From Sphingobacterium prati (GTDB lineage Bacteria > Bacteroidota > Bacteroidia > Sphingobacteriales > Sphingobacteriaceae): DNA of 64,000 bases. Below, piece by piece: positions 8,477-17,407 of this stretch. The notes beneath the pieces were generated by a model that worked only from the letters and a program-made list of their open reading frames with translations, searched no databases and was not told where the DNA came from. Position numbers and translations under genes: made by a program. Positions within the stretch are counted from its first letter, which is position 1. Each line of letters begins with the position of its first letter. The stretch is from positions 248,001 to 312,000 of the forward strand of contig NZ_JABJWY010000009.1 in the NCBI RefSeq assembly GCF_013167215.1, read 5' to 3'.

Positions 8477-11400
8477 TTATTTCCAGCCACCACCCAAAGC
8501 TTTATAGAGCAGAATCTGATTCAATGTGTTCTCCTTTTCGAGTTCTACTTTTCCAACTTGTGCTTCCAGGGCTTCCTTCTGTGCGGTGACAACATCCAGT
8601 GATGTCACTCTTCCGGCAATAAACAATTCCTGTGCAGCTTCAATGGAAAGATCCAGCGCCTTTACATGTTCATCCACAAAGATCCGACGTCGGCTGATTG
8701 CCTCTTGCGTCATAATGACATTGGAAACCTCGTTATAAGCATTCAAAACGGATTTTTCATAGTCCAAAAAAGCAATTCCATAATCGGCTTTTGCAATTTC
8801 ATACTGTGTCTTTAATTGCCTTTGATTCAATATGGGGAGTGTAATACCCCCAAATAAATTATAGGCAATGGATTTGTCCAGATTAAATAGCTTGTTAAAA
8901 CTAAAACTCTGTAAACCGACAAAAGGACTAATGGCCACCGATGGCAGAAAAGCTAGCCTTGATGCTTCCTGACTATTTGATGAGGCCATCATCTTCAGGT
9001 AAGCAGCTTTAATGTCCGGACGTTGATTGACCAGATCATCTGGAGTACCGAAAGTCATTGCATGATATAAGTTTGTGTTCTCAACATACGTACTACGTTT
9101 GATCGGTTGATAATAGCGTCCTAGTAATCCATTGATATGATGTTCCCAAAGTGCAATTTCCTGGCTCAATTTTTCTTTGGCGGATTTAGAATTCGCCAAT
9201 AGCGCTTTGAACTGCTGAACCGACAATTCAGTCGCATAACCCGCATCTTTTTTTATCTCCACGACCTCAAGTGCATTGGTGTGCAGTTCAATATTACGGT
9301 CATAGACCTTGATTTTTTGATCTAAGGCCATCAACTCATAATAGGCCGTCGCAATATTGGATACCAGTTCCGTTTCTAACAGACGTTTCCCTTCTTGCTC
9401 GGCCAAAAAGCCAAAGTAAGCCGCTTGCCTTTGGCTTTTTAATTTACCCCATAGATCGATTTCCCAGGAAGAACGAAGCCCAATAAAATAATCTGGAATA
9501 AATGGTTCCGGCAGTTTTTCGTCACTTTTCAAATTGTCCGAAAAATTGGAATCATAATTACCGATCCCCGATTCAGTGTAGTGGCCATACTTACGTATTC
9601 CACCCTCAACCGCTGCTTCCACAGTCGGTCCCAATGCTGCTTTACGTTGTTTAAAGTAGGCTTGCGCAGACGCTAACCGTAAGATGGATTGACGGATATC
9701 TATATTAGCATGTAAAGCCGAATCAATCAGTGCGACTAAAAGTGGATCCTTAAAAATCTCCCGCCAGGAGCGATTGCCAACATTCATACTATCAATTGCC
9801 GTCCTTTCTGAAAATGCTGTGGGCACGGCAATTTTTTCAGGTTGTACTGCTTTTTTGGGAACAGCACAACTGCCAAAGAGAATGAGTGCAGCGATTACTA
9901 ATGAGGTCTGTTTAATGACCTGTTTTTTATTCTCTTTTTTGGAAAACAAGATCACGAGACCTGGAATAACAATAACTCCCAATATCGTTCCGATGAGCAT
10001 CCCTCCGACCGCAGCTGTACCAATACTTCGATTCCCCAACGCTCCGGCGCCACTCGCCATCATCAATGGGATCAGTCCGGCAATAAATGCAAAAGAAGTC
10101 ATCAAAATAGGGCGTAAGCGCGCGACAGCCCCCTCAATGGACGCCGTGACAATATCCATTCCCTGCTTATATTTCAAATTGGCATATTCCACAATGAGGA
10201 TCGCGTTTTTACCCAAAAGCCCGATCAGCATGACTAAAGCGACCTGTGCATAGATATTATTTTCTAAGCCAAATATTTTCAGGAAGATAAAGGCCCCAAA
10301 AATTCCTGCTGGCAGACAGAGTAGTACCGGCAGCGGCAATAAAAAGCTTTCGTACTGGGCACACAACAATAAGTAAACAAACAATAGACAGAGCGCAAAA
10401 ATATACAGGGCCTGATTTCCGGATATCTTTTGTTCTCGGGTCATCCCTGACCATTCAATGCTATAGCCTTGTGGCAAGGAAGACGCAATCTTTTCCACTT
10501 CTTCGATTGCCTGGCCCGAACTGAAACCCGGCGACGACTGTCCTGTCACCATCGCCGAACTAAACATATTGTACCGCGTAATCTGCTCCGGCCCGTAAAT
10601 ACGCTCCATGGAAATAAAAGCGTTATAGGGCACCATTTCTCCCGTTTCATTCTTCACATACAGCCGAAGTACGTCTTCGGGCCGCTGACGGTACTCTGGT
10701 CCTGCCTGTACCATCACCTTGTACATTTGTCCATAACGGATAAAATTCGTTGCATAAAGACTTCCCATCAAGGTCTGCAAGGTGTTCATCGCATTTTCTA
10801 CTGATATTCCTTTCTTTGCGGCCATATCATAGTCTACTTTCAGCATATACTGCGGAAAGTTAACATCAAAACTGGAACTGATATCCTGGAGCACTTCACT
10901 TTTCTCCATGTCATCCATAAATTTCTGTAATACTTCCGCTGTTTTATTCAGATCCTCATTACCGCTACGGTCCAATAGGCGCAATTCAAATCCCGAAGAG
11001 TTACCAAAACCCGGTACCGTTGGCGGTGGGAAGAAATCAATCTGTGCATCTGCAAAATCCTTTGTTTTCTCGCGTAGTTCTTTGATCACATCATCGACCG
11101 TCTGATCACGTTCCTTCCATGGCTTAAGGTTGATCATTCCCATACCATAAGACGCTCCTGATACTTCGGTCACAATACTATATCCCGATAAGGTTGAAAC
11201 CGTCTCAACAATATCCAGTTTTCGCGAAACAGAATCGATCTTATCCAATACCCGTTCAGTACGATCTACGGTCGCACCGGGTGGCGTAGTTACGGAGACA
11301 TAAATCATCCCTTGATCTTCCGTTGGAATAAATCCGGAAGGCAGTATGGCGCTGCTCCCCCAAGTAGCCAAAAAGAAACCACCTAATAATAATAGCGTAA

Positions 11401-13027
11401 GTCCACGTCTCGCACTTGTTTTCACCAATATTCCCTTGTAGCCAAAAGCTGTACGGTCATAAATCTTATTAAATTGTTTAAAGAATCGGTCTAACCAATT
11501 ATTGGATGGCTTGCGATCATGGGGTGATTTGAGGAAAAGCGCACACAAGGCTGGTGTCAATGTCAATGCATTAATACCTGAAATCACGATTGCCGCAGCC
11601 AGCGTCAAAGAAAATTGTCTGTAAAATATTCCTACAGGGCCGGATAGAAAAGCTACCGGAACAAACACTGCTGACATCACCAAGGTGATTGCCACGACGG
11701 CGCCCCCAACTTCCTTCATCGCTTCCAAGGTCGCTTCCATGGGTTGTAGATGCTCTTCTTCCATTTTGGCATACACGGCCTCTACGACTACAATCCCATT
11801 ATCCACCACAATTCCAATGGCCAGTACCAGTGCAAACAAGGTCAACAAATTGATTGAAAAGCCCAACATTTGCATGAAAAACAAGGCTCCGATCAGACAG
11901 ACCGGCACCGCTAGGATCGGGATAACCGTCGCCCTGAAATCCTGTAAAAAGATAAACACGACAATAAATACTAACAGAAATGCTTCCAACAAAGTCTTGA
12001 TCACCGATGAAATAGAGGCATCCAGGAAACGGGATACATCATACCCCATGGTATAGGTCATACCAGCAGGAAATGAGCTCTCCTTTAATTCGGCCATACG
12101 ATCTTTTACCCGCTGAATAACTTCCTGCGCATTTGATCCGGGCAGCTGTTTCAGCATAATGGATGCCGATGGACGACCATCAGTCTTGGAAACCATTTCA
12201 TAATCCAGGGAACCAAATTCAACGTCTGCCACGTCTTTAATCCGAATAATTGAGCCATTGGAATTGGCACGGATAGGCACATTGGCATACTCATCAATTT
12301 CAGTAAACTTGCCCGGATAACGCAATACGTATTGCTGCATATTGCGCATTTTATCTGAGCTAATACCAGTTTGCCCAGGTGCAGCCTCGATATTCTGCTT
12401 GCGCAGAGCGGCAACCACATCTTCAGCAGATATATTATAGGCTGCCATACGGTCCGGCTTCACCCAAACGCGCATGGCATAGTCACGCATACCCATAATC
12501 TGGGCTAGCCCGACACCCTCGATACGTTTGAGTTCCTTCAGGATATTAATATCGGCAAAGTTATAGATAAAACGTTCGTCAGCAGTTTGGTCTTCGGTAA
12601 AGACGTTCAGATACATCAACATCGAATTGACCTCTTTTTCCGTCGTTACTCCGGCTTTGATAACCTCTTCCGGCAATTCATCCAGTACTGTTGTTACCCT
12701 ATTCTGTACGTTGACCGCGGCGATATCCGGATCGGTACCTACTTCAAAGAAGATCTGGATCACCGTACTTCCATTATTGGTTGACACGGAGTTCATATAG
12801 GTCATCCCCGCAACACCATTAATAGCTTTTTCCAGCGGAATAGCCACCGCATTGGTACTTACCTCCGCATTTGCTCCTGTATAATTGGCATTCACCACCA
12901 CAGAAGGGGGCACAATATCCGGGAACTGTGTAATAGGTAATGTGAATAAAGCCAGCAAACCCAAGAGGGTAATAAAAACCGATATGACCAGCGATAATAT
13001 GGGTCTTTTTATAAATGTTTCAAACAT
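8477..13027 (-). CDS. Fused RND efflux pump (AcrB-like) and outer-membrane factor (OprM/NodT-like)
   Basis: One 1516-residue ORF. Residues 1 to about 1035 are a complete HAE1-type RND permease: FIKRPILSLVISVFITLLG at the start, the second transmembrane bundle with LLGKNAILIVEYANLKYK, and GGMLIGTILGVIVIPGLVIL at the end. The TM4 pair corresponding to AcrB Asp407/Asp408 reads Asp409-Asn410 (GIVVDNGIVVVEA). From about 1040 a second signal sequence (TSLVIAALILFGSC, Cys1054) opens a full NodT/OprM-type outer-membrane efflux lipoprotein (IDLWGKLKSQRQAA, YYELMALDQKI, QRPDIKAAYLKM). No Met lies at the junction, so separate synthesis would need a non-AUG start. The adaptor gene is 13 bp upstream. Likely function: multidrug or solvent export, driven by protons. 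Confidence 0.92.
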   Translation of the reverse strand: MFETFIKRPILSLVISVFITLLGLLALFTLPITQFPDIVPPSVVVNANYTGANAEVSTNAVAIPLEKAINGVAGMTYMNSVSTNNGSTVIQIFFEVGTDPDIAAVNVQNRVTTVLDELPEEVIKAGVTTEKEVNSMLMYLNVFTEDQTADERFIYNFADINILKELKRIEGVGLAQIMGMRDYAMRVWVKPDRMAAYNISAEDVVAALRKQNIEAAPGQTGISSDKMRNMQQYVLRYPGKFTEIDEYANVPIRANSNGSIIRIKDVADVEFGSLDYEMVSKTDGRPSASIMLKQLPGSNAQEVIQRVKDRMAELKESSFPAGMTYTMGYDVSRFLDASISSVIKTLLEAFLLVFIVVFIFLQDFRATVIPILAVPVCLIGALFFMQMLGFSINLLTLFALVLAIGIVVDNGIVVVEAVYAKMEEEHLQPMEATLEAMKEVGGAVVAITLVMSAVFVPVAFLSGPVGIFYRQFSLTLAAAIVISGINALTLTPALCALFLKSPHDRKPSNNWLDRFFKQFNKIYDRTAFGYKGILVKTSARRGLTLLLLGGFFLATWGSSAILPSGFIPTEDQGMIYVSVTTPPGATVDRTERVLDKIDSVSRKLDIVETVSTLSGYSIVTEVSGASYGMGMINLKPWKERDQTVDDVIKELREKTKDFADAQIDFFPPPTVPGFGNSSGFELRLLDRSGNEDLNKTAEVLQKFMDDMEKSEVLQDISSSFDVNFPQYMLKVDYDMAAKKGISVENAMNTLQTLMGSLYATNFIRYGQMYKVMVQAGPEYRQRPEDVLRLYVKNETGEMVPYNAFISMERIYGPEQITRYNMFSSAMVTGQSSPGFSSGQAIEEVEKIASSLPQGYSIEWSGMTREQKISGNQALYIFALCLLFVYLLLCAQYESFLLPLPVLLCLPAGIFGAFIFLKIFGLENNIYAQVALVMLIGLLGKNAILIVEYANLKYKQGMDIVTASIEGAVARLRPILMTSFAFIAGLIPLMMASGAGALGNRSIGTAAVGGMLIGTILGVIVIPGLVILFSKKENKKQVIKQTSLVIAALILFGSCAVPKKAVQPEKIAVPTAFSERTAIDSMNVGNRSWREIFKDPLLVALIDSALHANIDIRQSILRLASAQAYFKQRKAALGPTVEAAVEGGIRKYGHYTESGIGNYDSNFSDNLKSDEKLPEPFIPDYFIGLRSSWEIDLWGKLKSQRQAAYFGFLAEQEGKRLLETELVSNIATAYYELMALDQKIKVYDRNIELHTNALEVVEIKKDAGYATELSVQQFKALLANSKSAKEKLSQEIALWEHHINGLLGRYYQPIKRSTYVENTNLYHAMTFGTPDDLVNQRPDIKAAYLKMMASSNSQEASRLAFLPSVAISPFVGLQSFSFNKLFNLDKSIAYNLFGGITLPILNQRQLKTQYEIAKADYGIAFLDYEKSVLNAYNEVSNVIMTQEAISRRRIFVDEHVKALDLSIEAAQELFIAGRVTSLDVVTAQKEALEAQVGKVELEKENTLNQILLYKALGGGWK

Positions 13028-13040
13028 AATTTATCCTCCG

Positions 13041-14147
13041 CTACAGCTTCCTCAATTTTGGATTAATCTTCATTCCATTACGCAGGTTTTGCACGCCTTC
13101 ATAGACCACTTTAACATTCGGATCAAGACCAGCCTCTACGATATAATAATGTCCTACACGAGGGCCCGCAACAAAAGGCGTCATCTTCACTGTGCTGTCT
13201 GCCTGCATGGCGTAAACATATGTTTTATCCTGGATCTCAAATACAGATTTTTGATGTACGAATGCGTGCTCTCCAGTCTCCATAGGCACGGCAATCTTAC
13301 CGGACGCACCGTGTTTCAGGATATGTTCCGCATTGGGAAATTGGACACGAAGTGCAATAGATCCCGTATTGGCTTCAAATTCACTTTCGACAATATGGGC
13401 AACCCCCTCATGTGGGTATAATGCTCCGTTTGCCAGAATCAACTTTACGGTCTTACGGATTTCCTTCCCATCCAGTTTATCTTGCATCATTGTTAAATAC
13501 TCCCGCTCCGAAATATCAAAATAAACATTGACCTGACTTAGATCAGAAATTGTGGTAATCAGACTGCCTTCAGTCAACAATGATCCCTCTTTTAGTAAGA
13601 TTCGATCTATCCGGCCATCAAATGGTGCTTGGATTACGGTATAGTCGAGTCTTGTCTGGGCTTGGTTGACAAGCGCGCGGGCTTCTTCAATTTTGGAATT
13701 TGCCGCTTTTAACTGAATCTTCAATAGGTTATACTCGGATGGACTCACGATATTTTTGTCGACCAATTTTTGGGTTCTTTCCATTTCGAGTTTGATCTTT
13801 TGTGCTTCAGCAATGGAATTATCATATTGCGCTTTGGCTTTGGCCAACTCCGAACGATACTCTTCATTATTGTATTTGAACAATACTTGGCCTTTCTTTA
13901 CCCAGGCTCCTTCGTCTACATAGATTTTATCCAAAAAGCCATTCAGCTTGGACCTAAGCTCCACATTTTTTAGAGCCTGGATATCGGCTATATATTCCTG
14001 ATATACTGTTGTATCCATTACAATCAATGGTGTAACAGGTATATTCTTAATTTCTTCTTTTTGCTCGGCATTCGCATTGGAGGAGCGGCAGGAAGCCAGC
14101 ATCCCTACCGTACCTAATAATAGGCACAGCGCAAGTAATTTCTTCAT
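13041..14147 (-). CDS. RND periplasmic adaptor (membrane fusion protein) lipoprotein
   Basis: The 368-residue protein has lipobox LGTVGMLASC (Cys20). It shows the adaptor order: a lipoyl half-motif (LRSKLNGFLDKIYVDEGAWV), a long alpha-hairpin (AKAQYDNSIAEAQKIKLEME), the second lipoyl half (YTVIQAPFDGRIDRILLKEG), then a beta-barrel domain and the membrane-proximal domain ending in EGVQNLRNGMKINPKLRKL. It bridges the RND pump to the outer-membrane channel. It is the first gene of a two-gene operon with the RND/OMF fusion, whose start lies 13 bp after this stop. The 144-bp region upstream has no recognisable TAnnTTTG box and no local repressor gene, so its regulation is not visible here. Confidence 0.93.
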   Translation of the reverse strand: MKKLLALCLLLGTVGMLASCRSSNANAEQKEEIKNIPVTPLIVMDTTVYQEYIADIQALKNVELRSKLNGFLDKIYVDEGAWVKKGQVLFKYNNEEYRSELAKAKAQYDNSIAEAQKIKLEMERTQKLVDKNIVSPSEYNLLKIQLKAANSKIEEARALVNQAQTRLDYTVIQAPFDGRIDRILLKEGSLLTEGSLITTISDLSQVNVYFDISEREYLTMMQDKLDGKEIRKTVKLILANGALYPHEGVAHIVESEFEANTGSIALRVQFPNAEHILKHGASGKIAVPMETGEHAFVHQKSVFEIQDKTYVYAMQADSTVKMTPFVAGPRVGHYYIVEAGLDPNVKVVYEGVQNLRNGMKINPKLRKL

Positions 14148-14291
14148 AAAAACGATAAAAAATAAAATGTTAAACTAGAGGGGAGCTATAATAATACGAT
14201 ATGAAAATGCAGGGAAAGTACAATCCCAACATCATTAGAAAGAAAGATAGTATTATTTTATTGACTCCGATAGGAAAGTGAGATCAGACAC

Positions 14292-14654
14292 TTAGAAGGG
14301 CCGGAATCTGTATAAGAATTGATAATAACCGGGCCGGCAGAGGGTTTTCGACCGATAAAACGGATGTACCTTATCCTTGGTAAAACATAAGGCTGTAAAA
14401 ACGATTCCAAAGACAAAAATAAAGATTGACAGGACCTGACTATTGACAGCAAATATACGATAGTCGTCCTGCAACAGCACTTTCTCTTCTTGAGAAGAAT
14501 GAATAGGTTCTAAATCCAATACATCATCCAAAAAATATTCCACGATAGTTTCCCCCGCATGCAGCACCTGTCCTGTCGCTGATGAGAAGGACTCATACGT
14601 CAAGAGGTTGAGGTACGCAAAGAGTGTTAAAAGATGGAATAACTTACCTAACAT
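14292..14654 (-). CDS. Small membrane protein of unknown function
   Basis: A 120-residue ORF from the ATG at 14654 (an 18-bp longer reading would need GTG). It has a hydrophobic N-terminus (MLGKLFHLLTLFAYLNLL), a polar acidic middle (VEYFLDDVLDLEPIHSSQEE), a second hydrophobic helix at about residues 73-93 (VLSIFIFVFGIVFTALCF), and a basic aromatic tail. I do not recognise the family. A promoter-like box 18 bp upstream, the coding-like composition and a terminator just beyond it support a real, independently transcribed gene. It sits between a GH92 gene and the efflux operon, all on the same strand, with no evident link to either. A short overlapping ORF in another frame (14258-14452) is much less convincing. 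Confidence 0.55.
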   Translation of the reverse strand: MLGKLFHLLTLFAYLNLLTYESFSSATGQVLHAGETIVEYFLDDVLDLEPIHSSQEEKVLLQDDYRIFAVNSQVLSIFIFVFGIVFTALCFTKDKVHPFYRSKTLCRPGYYQFLYRFRPF

Positions 14655-14671
14655 ATCGAATTTTCGAATCA

Positions 14672-14679
14672 CAAAGGTA
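14672..14679 (-). promoter_or_regulatory. Bacteroidota -7 promoter box upstream of the small membrane protein
   Basis: The plus strand reads CAAAGGTA, so the minus strand has TACCTTTG, an exact match to TAnnTTTG. It ends 18 bases before the ATG at 14654, giving a short 5' leader. The upstream TTG element is present but closer than the ideal spacing. Confidence 0.45.
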
Positions 14680-14713
14680 TGATTTTAAATAACCAAGATT
14701 ATTTTATTCGTGT

Positions 14714-14754
14714 AAAAAAACCATGACAGCAACTGGGTTTGTCATCATGGTTTT
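14714..14754 (-). terminator. Terminator downstream of the GH92 gene
   Basis: Arms AAAACCATGA (14717-14726) and TCATGGTTTT (14745-14754) pair over 10 bp. Inner sequences TGACA and TGTCA can extend the stem if a 3-nt bulge is allowed. On the minus strand the hairpin is followed by seven U residues. It lies about 70 bp beyond the GH92 stop at 14825. Confidence 0.7.
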
Positions 14755-14824
14755 AATACTTTACCTATTATAAATCAAACTGTACATATCATTTGATCTT
14801 TAAGGTATGTAATGAAACTTCATC

Positions 14825-17113
14825 TTAACGCTTTTCCTTACTGAAAGAATAGGGCGCATCCTCTTTTTTGATTCCTCTGTTTTTATTTGGCTCTGCACTC
14901 ATCTTGAACGCTAGATTTCCGCCACTTAGCAGGTCTGAATAACGGATATAGTTTTTATTATACGCCTTTCCATTCCAGGTAAGTTGATTGACATAGACCT
15001 GATCTAATCCCTGTTGCTTTGCATGGATACGAACCTCTTTACCATTTTCGAGTTTTAAGGTTACTTTCTCAAACTGAGGAGAGCCAATAACGTACTCTCC
15101 GGAGCCCGGCGAAACAGGATAAAATCCCAGTGAAGAAAAGACATACCAAGCAGATGTTTGGCCATTATCTTCATCGCCACAGTAACCATCGGGAGTAGGT
15201 AAATAAAGTTTATCCATAATCTTGCGGATCCAATATTGTGCCTTCCAAGGTTCTGCCGCATAATTGTAGAGATAAGGCATGTGCTGGATAGGCTGATTGC
15301 CATGCGCATACTGTCCCATATTCATGACCTGCATTTCACGCATCTCATGAATCATGCTACGGCTCTTCATTCCCTCATAACTTGGAATAGCAAATACCGT
15401 ATCCAACATGGAAACAAATGATTTATTTCCACCCATCAAATCTATTAATCCCTGTGGATCATGAAATACACAGAAGCTCCAATGCCAGGCATTTCCTTCC
15501 GTATATTCACGCGACCAGGCGCTTGGATCAAAATTAGCGACAAAAGAGCCATCTAATTTTTTGCCCCGCATCAACTTTGTACTTGGGTCATAAAGATTCT
15601 TGTAATTCATCGCACGCTGTGCATAAATAGCCGTTTCGGATTTTGGTTTACCCAAGGCTTTTCCAAATTCATAAATACACCAGTCATTATACGCATATTC
15701 CAGCGACCTTGCCACATTCTGATCCACCTTTACATCTGCAGGAATATAGCCTAATTTGTTGTAATATTCATGACCAAACCGCCCGGTAGAGGAGTGTTTG
15801 GGGTATGCATTGTTAGCGCCATGTTTTAGTGCTTCCCAAAGAAGTTCTTTGTCATAACCCGTCCTGTTGGTGACTAAAGCATCAGCGACTATAGATGCCG
15901 AATTATTGCCTATCATAGATGCGCGATGCCCTGGTGATGCCCATTCAGGCAAATAGCCACTTTCCTTGTAAGCATTCACCAAGCCAGCCTGCATACGGTC
16001 GTTCATCGACGGGTACAATAAATTCAAAAGTGGGAACAAGCTTCTGAACGTGTCCCAAAAACCTGTATCCGTAAACATCTCACCAGGCAAAACCTGTCCA
16101 TTGTAGGGACTATAATGGATTCTTTTTCCAGAAGCATCAATTTCCGAGAAATCCCGTGGAAATAATGTCGAACGGTAAAGGCAGGAATAAAAAGTACGCA
16201 GGCGATCAATATTATTGTCTTCAACTTGGACACGGCCTAACACTTCATTCCATTGCTCCTTACCTTCCATAGCAACCTGTTCAAATGTTTTGGACTTTAC
16301 TTCGTTCAGGTTAAGTGTTGCCTGTTCAAAACTGATGAAGGAAGAAGCAACTTTAGCGACTACTTTATCACCCTTTTTTAACGAAGGGAAACCAACAATC
16401 GCTCCGGCATGGTCATCTTGAACTTCCAACTGATCATTTTTGATAGTACCATTCTCTACCGCCGCTTTGTAGGAAAAGGGGCGATCAAAGGTAATGACAA
16501 AGTAATTCTTAAAATTGTCCGGAACACCACCGCTATTTTTTGTCGAATAGCCAATAATTTTATTTTCCTGTGGAATCACTTTAATATACGATCCTTTGTC
16601 AAAAGCATCAATAATCACATAAGCCTCGTCTGTTTTTGGGAAAGTAAATTGAAAAACCGCCGCACGCTGTGAAGGTGTAAGCTCTGTAGTCACATCATGG
16701 TCTGCCAGGTAAACACTATAATAATAAGGCTTTACAACCTCTGCTTTATGCGAGAACCAACTGGCCCGTTTTTCCTGATCAAACTGCGGCTTACCCGTTA
16801 TCGGCATCAAAGAAAACTGTCCATAATCGTTATTCCATGGACTAGGCTGATGCGTTTGCTTAAATCCTTTGATTTTATCAGCGGTATAGGTATATACCCA
16901 GCCGTCGCCCATATTCCCTGTCTGCGGTGTCCAAAAATTCATTCCCCAAGGGCGCGCTATGGCAGGATAGGTATTTCCATTCGACAATTCATATTTAGAT
17001 TCTGTCCCGATCAACGGGTTTACATAGTCTACTGGAGAAGATTGTTGTGCTAAACTGACATGAGCCGCAAAAAGAAAAAGAATACTGCTTGTTAATTTTT
17101 TAATATTGAACAT
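14825..17113 (-). CDS. GH92 family alpha-mannosidase (paralogue A)
   Basis: The ATG at 17113 gives 762 residues; a longer reading would need a TTG start. A signal peptide is cleaved after SLAQ (about residue 23); there is no lipobox Cys, so a periplasmic enzyme is likely. GH92 features are the N-terminal beta-sandwich with VDYVNPLIGTESKYELSNG and the (alpha/alpha)6 domain with YTEGNAWHWSFCVFHD (family acid Glu) and GYCGDEDNGQTSAWYVFSSL (family base Asp region). It has HGNQP with Gln607, where the 36207-38510 enzyme has HGNEP. GH92 enzymes are calcium-dependent exo-alpha-mannosidases that invert configuration. It is transcribed alone from a promoter with a LacI-type operator and is closely similar to the gene at 39258-41609. 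Confidence 0.93.
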   Translation of the reverse strand: MFNIKKLTSSILFLFAAHVSLAQQSSPVDYVNPLIGTESKYELSNGNTYPAIARPWGMNFWTPQTGNMGDGWVYTYTADKIKGFKQTHQPSPWNNDYGQFSLMPITGKPQFDQEKRASWFSHKAEVVKPYYYSVYLADHDVTTELTPSQRAAVFQFTFPKTDEAYVIIDAFDKGSYIKVIPQENKIIGYSTKNSGGVPDNFKNYFVITFDRPFSYKAAVENGTIKNDQLEVQDDHAGAIVGFPSLKKGDKVVAKVASSFISFEQATLNLNEVKSKTFEQVAMEGKEQWNEVLGRVQVEDNNIDRLRTFYSCLYRSTLFPRDFSEIDASGKRIHYSPYNGQVLPGEMFTDTGFWDTFRSLFPLLNLLYPSMNDRMQAGLVNAYKESGYLPEWASPGHRASMIGNNSASIVADALVTNRTGYDKELLWEALKHGANNAYPKHSSTGRFGHEYYNKLGYIPADVKVDQNVARSLEYAYNDWCIYEFGKALGKPKSETAIYAQRAMNYKNLYDPSTKLMRGKKLDGSFVANFDPSAWSREYTEGNAWHWSFCVFHDPQGLIDLMGGNKSFVSMLDTVFAIPSYEGMKSRSMIHEMREMQVMNMGQYAHGNQPIQHMPYLYNYAAEPWKAQYWIRKIMDKLYLPTPDGYCGDEDNGQTSAWYVFSSLGFYPVSPGSGEYVIGSPQFEKVTLKLENGKEVRIHAKQQGLDQVYVNQLTWNGKAYNKNYIRYSDLLSGGNLAFKMSAEPNKNRGIKKEDAPYSFSKEKR

Positions 17114-17157
17114 AATTATTGATTTGGACAAAGCTGCTTTATAAATAACCTAAAAAG

Positions 17158-17171
17158 CTAAAACGTATTAG
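17158..17171. promoter_or_regulatory. LacI-type operator upstream of GH92 paralogue A
   Basis: CTAAAACGTATTAG is a 14-bp near-palindrome centred on CG, imperfect at one symmetric pair. It lies 45 bp upstream of the ATG at 17113. The identical 14-mer, followed by the same TAAA, occurs at 41635-41648 before the other paralogue. Next to it, the minus strand reads TATATTTA, close to TAnnTTTG, which would place the operator over the transcription start. The LacI gene at 41782 is the obvious candidate binder. Confidence 0.7.
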
Positions 17172-17280
17172 TAAATATAAACAAGAATTTTAAATCTAGG
17201 GGGATAAAGCGTTATTTTTCACAAGATGGTTACAATAAACAAACGATATCAACTATTGCCAATTTATTTTATATCAACCT

Positions 17281-17338
17281 AAAAGAAGAAGACAGTATTG
17301 AAGTCCACATTTTATTCGCTGTAAACGCCAATACTGCC
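17281..17338 (-). terminator. Probable terminator of the 11-gene double-SusCD operon
   Basis: Arms GACAGTATTG (17291-17300) and CAATACTGCC (17329-17338) pair over 10 positions, with one G-U wobble in the minus-strand RNA. The loop is 28 nt. The minus-strand RNA then continues UUCUUCUUUU. It is 70 bp beyond the last operon stop (17408). The long loop lowers confidence. The rest of the 294-bp spacer holds the GH92 operator and otherwise AT-rich sequence. Confidence 0.45.
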
Positions 17339-17407
17339 TTCCCAATAGTATATCCCCGGTATCCTCTGTTTAATATCACTGCTGCATGCTAACGATATCG
17401 CATCGAA

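Noticed and set aside
9774..10253. 159-codon open frame on the plus strand opposite the RND/OMF fusion
   Set aside because: Antisense shadow of the transmembrane region of the RND pump; no independent signal for translation.
8477..13027. Idea that the RND/OMF fusion is a frameshift artefact
   Set aside because: The frame is continuous with no stop at the junction and the same codon style on both sides; a single-base error would have broken one of the two domains.
14258..14452. 64-codon frame overlapping the small membrane protein gene
   Set aside because: The overlapping frame at 14292-14654 has an ATG with a TAnnTTTG box and a terminator; this one has neither.
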